Assembly (NCBI GenBank): GCA_030595125.1
Contig: JAUVDV010000008.1
Span: forward strand, 1-64,000
Source: Deltaproteobacteria bacterium
GTDB lineage: Bacteria; Myxococcota_A; Polyangia; JAAYKL01
Reading direction: 5' to 3'
Length of the DNA stretch: 64,000 nt
The notes under the pieces: generated by a model
What the model saw: the letters and a program-made list of their open reading frames with translations, nothing else
Told to the model about the DNA's origin: nothing
Databases searched by the model: none
Translations under genes and position numbers: made by a program
Part shown: piece by piece, positions 61,967-64,000 of the stretch
How the letters are laid out: each line of letters starts with the position of its first letter
Numbering within the stretch: position 1 is the stretch's first letter

Positions 61967-62132
61967 CCGGCGAGTCTTCCGTTTTTTCTTTTTTTTCGCA
62001 ACCGAAGAAGAAAACGACCGATTAAACGGGTGTGAACCCGGCTGTTCAATTTCCGGGGGCAACCCCATCCCGGCCTTCCCCTGCGAGGGGAAGGGGAAAA
62101 TGATAGCGGCCGGCTTTTAAAGGAGGTGAACG
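61967..62132. promoter_or_regulatory. divergent region between protease and secretin genes
   Basis: This 166-bp stretch contains palindromic repeat copy D at 62061-62120 and a poly-Lys-encoding A/T-rich run near 61980-62010. Promoters for both genes should lie here, but no clear boxes are seen. Confidence 0.4.
62061..62120 (+). repeat. dispersed palindromic repeat, copy D
   Basis: AACCCCATCCCGG, the CCTTCCCCT/AGGGGAAGG core, then GGGGAAAATGATAGCGG and CCGGCTTTTAA, which runs directly into AAAGGAGG, the ribosome binding site of the secretin gene. Confidence 0.82.
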
Positions 62133-63380
62133 ATGAAATCCAGGACAATGTTGGGTGCAATCCTCGGAGCTGCAGTGCTGCCTGTCGTTCTTGCGGCGGG
62201 GACCGTTCGCGGAGATCGGGCGATAGAGGAGAACAGCGGCCCCGAGCGTGAGCTGATGCTGGTGATGGGTGAGCAGCGCGTGATAGATGTGTCCGAGGTG
62301 GCCAGTTTCTCCGAGAGCGCCCGGGGCGTTATCGAGGTGAAGATCCCGAGGGACGGCAAGAAGATGGTGATCACCGCGGTGAGGCCGGGCAGGACTTCCC
62401 TTTTGCTGATCAAGAAGCACGGCGGGCAGCGAAATCTTCTCATAATTGTTTTCGCCCGACGTCCGGAGATGATCGAGACGGAAATCAACGATCTGCTGGG
62501 GGATCTGGAGGGGCTGACGCTCCGCAGGGTCGGTCCTCGTATCTTTATCGACGGCACGGTTCCGGACGAATCAGCCATGAGCAGGGTCGAGCGGGTGGCG
62601 GAGCTCTATCCAGGCCAGGTGGAGGCCCTGGCGCAGGTCGATCCGTTTAGGGTGCGGCCGCGCACCAATGTCAGGCTTGATCTCACGTTTATAGAGATGC
62701 GCAAGAGCTCCGTGTGGGGAGCCGGCGTGAACTGGCCCGGCCAGATCGGCGGGACCCAGAGTTTCAACATGAGCTGGGACATGCTCGGCGGCGGCGCGGC
62801 GGCGACTTACCAGGTGGTCGACCAGGCGTTGCCCTCCATCGAGGCCGCTGCCCAGGCGGGGTGGATAAAGATCAGAAAGCGCGCCACCCTCATCACCACA
62901 AGCGGAAACCGCGCCACTTACTCGTCGGGCGGAGAGGTGAACGTCGCCGTCGCCGGATCCCAGGCTGCGGAATTGCGCACGGTCTCCTACGGTTGCAGTC
63001 TCCGGGTGTTGCCCCGTCTGGATCCCCAGGCGGGCCTGCTGGATCTGGAGGTCGACGCAGAGGTGGCCGATCTGGCAGAGACCTCCCAGGACGTGCCGGG
63101 GCGGACCATCTCGCGGGTGGAGACCCTCATCCACCTGGGTCTGGGCCAGTCGATCATTCTCTCCGGGCTGGACGCGGAGTCGGAATCGCGCTCCAAGAAG
63201 GGGTTGCCGGGTCTTTCCCGGATACCGATCATCGGGATGCTCTTCGGTGTTCATTCGGGGCGAAAGGAGCAGGTGGACGGCATGATAGCCATCACCCCGA
63301 CCGTGCTGGACAACCTGGACCGGGAAGGCAAGCGGCTCCTCGAAGAAGCCCTGAAGAAGTTTGAGAAGTGGAAGGGCTAG
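62133..63380 (+). CDS. CpaC-like secretin (pilus/type II secretion family)
   Basis: This 415-residue exported protein has a signal peptide to about residue 27. An N-terminal pilus-assembly domain follows ('LMLVMGEQRVIDV', 'ITAVRPGRTSLLLI'), then a BON-like segment ('LRRVGPRIFIDGTVPDES'). The secretin core has 'VRLDLTFIEMRKSSVWGAGVNWPG', 'TTSGNRATYSSGGE' and the closing 'GLPGLSRIPIIGMLFG'. Its length matches CpaC/RcpA-type outer-membrane secretins of Tad pili. No other tad or gsp gene is in the window, so its partners are elsewhere. AAAGGAGG is optimally spaced. Confidence 0.85.
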   Translation: MKSRTMLGAILGAAVLPVVLAAGTVRGDRAIEENSGPERELMLVMGEQRVIDVSEVASFSESARGVIEVKIPRDGKKMVITAVRPGRTSLLLIKKHGGQRNLLIIVFARRPEMIETEINDLLGDLEGLTLRRVGPRIFIDGTVPDESAMSRVERVAELYPGQVEALAQVDPFRVRPRTNVRLDLTFIEMRKSSVWGAGVNWPGQIGGTQSFNMSWDMLGGGAAATYQVVDQALPSIEAAAQAGWIKIRKRATLITTSGNRATYSSGGEVNVAVAGSQAAELRTVSYGCSLRVLPRLDPQAGLLDLEVDAEVADLAETSQDVPGRTISRVETLIHLGLGQSIILSGLDAESESRSKKGLPGLSRIPIIGMLFGVHSGRKEQVDGMIAITPTVLDNLDREGKRLLEEALKKFEKWKG

Positions 63381-63402
63381 TCGGCATAATTCGCAAGCCT
63401 GC

Positions 63403-64000
63403 CTACCAGTACTCGTATGCCCCATGATCGATAACCGTTCCGCCGGGAATTTCGTCGTTGCGTGGATTGCCGAGCAAGTCGGTCAACGGACCGAATGAAT
63501 CATTGCCGGCGTCCACACATGGTGAGGAAACACTGAGGCGGAGATCGATAATCGAGTAAATGTCCCCAATGGAGAAATCGGCGCCGAAGTGGCCCCAGAT
63601 GAAGACCGTGTCCTCCGTATTGGACGCGATATAGTGCCAATCTCCGGCCTGGTTGACGAGCAACAGGCCAGACAGCGCGCCCGACGTCCATAGCGGTCCC
63701 GAGTTCGTGGTCAGCTCTGTCTGCCAGGTCGCGGCATTCTCCTGGACATCGCTCCACGTCCCGTCGACTGCGGCCGGATAGCTCAGGAAGGCGGGATCTA
63801 TATCGATGTTCTGTGCAAGCGGGGAGCCCCAATCGCCCTGGATGTCGTTGTACGTTACTTCGGGGTAGTCGGTGTCGAACGTGATCTCTTGATCATTGTC
63901 CCAGAGGATGCAGTTGGCGACATTGTTGTCGGCTTGCCCTAGCTCGACGTTGTGGATCGCCGTGGTGTTTGCCACGAACGTATTGTTGGCTGTTTCGAAG
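63403..64000 (-). CDS. C-terminal part of a secreted parallel beta-helix protein (runs off the window)
   Basis: The visible 199 or so codons are open to the window edge on the minus strand; the N-terminus lies beyond 64000. The sequence shows the end of a right-handed beta-helix ('NNTFVANTTAIHNVEL', 'NCILWDN', 'VTYNDIQGDW') and the typical closing motif 'CVDAGNDSFGPLTDLLGNPR...DHGAYEYW', as in choice-of-anchor Q or pectate-lyase-like surface proteins. A GTG at 63975 is not the real start because the same fold continues upstream. Confidence 0.75.
   Translation of the reverse strand, partial: FETANNTFVANTTAIHNVELGQADNNVANCILWDNDQEITFDTDYPEVTYNDIQGDWGSPLAQNIDIDPAFLSYPAAVDGTWSDVQENAATWQTELTTNSGPLWTSGALSGLLLVNQAGDWHYIASNTEDTVFIWGHFGADFSIGDIYSIIDLRLSVSSPCVDAGNDSFGPLTDLLGNPRNDEIPGGTVIDHGAYEYW

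Overview
The window reads as chromosome of a GC-rich, Gram-negative, deltaproteobacterial or Myxococcota-like organism; I cannot name the genus. The clues are a large set of secreted lipoproteins, several carrying Asp-Ser/Asp-Thr stalks behind the lipobox, a MopE-type Asp-rich metal-binding tail with a MYXO-CTERM-like end, von Willebrand A (VWA) surface proteins, HEAT and TPR lipoproteins, a CpaC-type secretin, and an archaeal-style mevalonate gene set inside an otherwise bacterial gene complement (rpsB-tsf-pyrH, ribF, trmL, panD, rimI). I see no rRNA, tRNA, CRISPR array, transposase or prophage.

Layout. 0.5-5 kb: two large secreted proteins (arylsulfotransferase-like, and BNR/MopE). 5.2-6.3 kb: a small unknown gene and a VapBC toxin-antitoxin pair with a readable promoter. 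6.3-12 kb: a tight minus-strand run of homocysteine methyltransferase/MTHFR, glycosyltransferase, zinc-ribbon protein, ROK kinase and HEAT lipoprotein. 12-17.4 kb: three secreted lipoproteins (propeller-like, VWA-Cys-rich-FGE fusion, YfbK-like VWA). 17.7-20.7 kb: overlapping plus-strand ribF, DUF4912-like, trmL and HEAT lipoprotein genes. 20.8-23.6 kb: a second YfbK-like VWA lipoprotein, a small membrane protein between two near-identical 67-bp repeats, and a TerB-like protein. 23.6-29.8 kb: minus-strand LD-carboxypeptidase, a lipoprotein, rimI, a SurA-like protein, a UPF0158 protein, cysteine desulfurase and an OmpR-type regulator. 29.9-31.2 kb: TPR lipoprotein and DUF4177 protein. 31.2-36 kb: the mevalonate operon (HMG-CoA synthase, thiolase-like protein, DUF35 protein, type 2 IPP isomerase, diphosphomevalonate decarboxylase). 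36.2-39.2 kb: a lone 55-codon acidic gene with its own promoter and terminator, then rpsB-tsf-pyrH. 39.2-46.6 kb: VWA lipoprotein, two coupled sensor proteins, a membrane-anchored repeat protein, an unknown gene and a second toxin-antitoxin pair. 46.7-54 kb: polytopic spermidine-synthase-like protein, two SDR sugar or steroid-type dehydrogenases, a lipoprotein, panD and an acyl-CoA dehydrogenase. 54-64 kb: membrane and surface proteins, including a peptidase S74-type autochaperone protein, a frameshifted Cys-rich lipoprotein, a LonH/YcbZ-type protease, a CpaC-like secretin and the end of a parallel beta-helix protein that leaves the window.

How they fit together. The best-defined pathway is isoprenoid synthesis. 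HMG-CoA synthase, a DUF35 scaffold and a thiolase-fold protein would form the archaeal-type acetoacetyl-CoA/HMG-CoA complex, and the decarboxylase and Fni finish IPP/DMAPP. The thiolase-fold member has lost the nucleophilic Cys and the GHP His, so it probably has a structural role or a changed activity. Many other genes build the cell surface. Several families of dispersed intergenic repeats, two of them touching ribosome binding sites or stop codons, run through the region and are the main unexplained structure.
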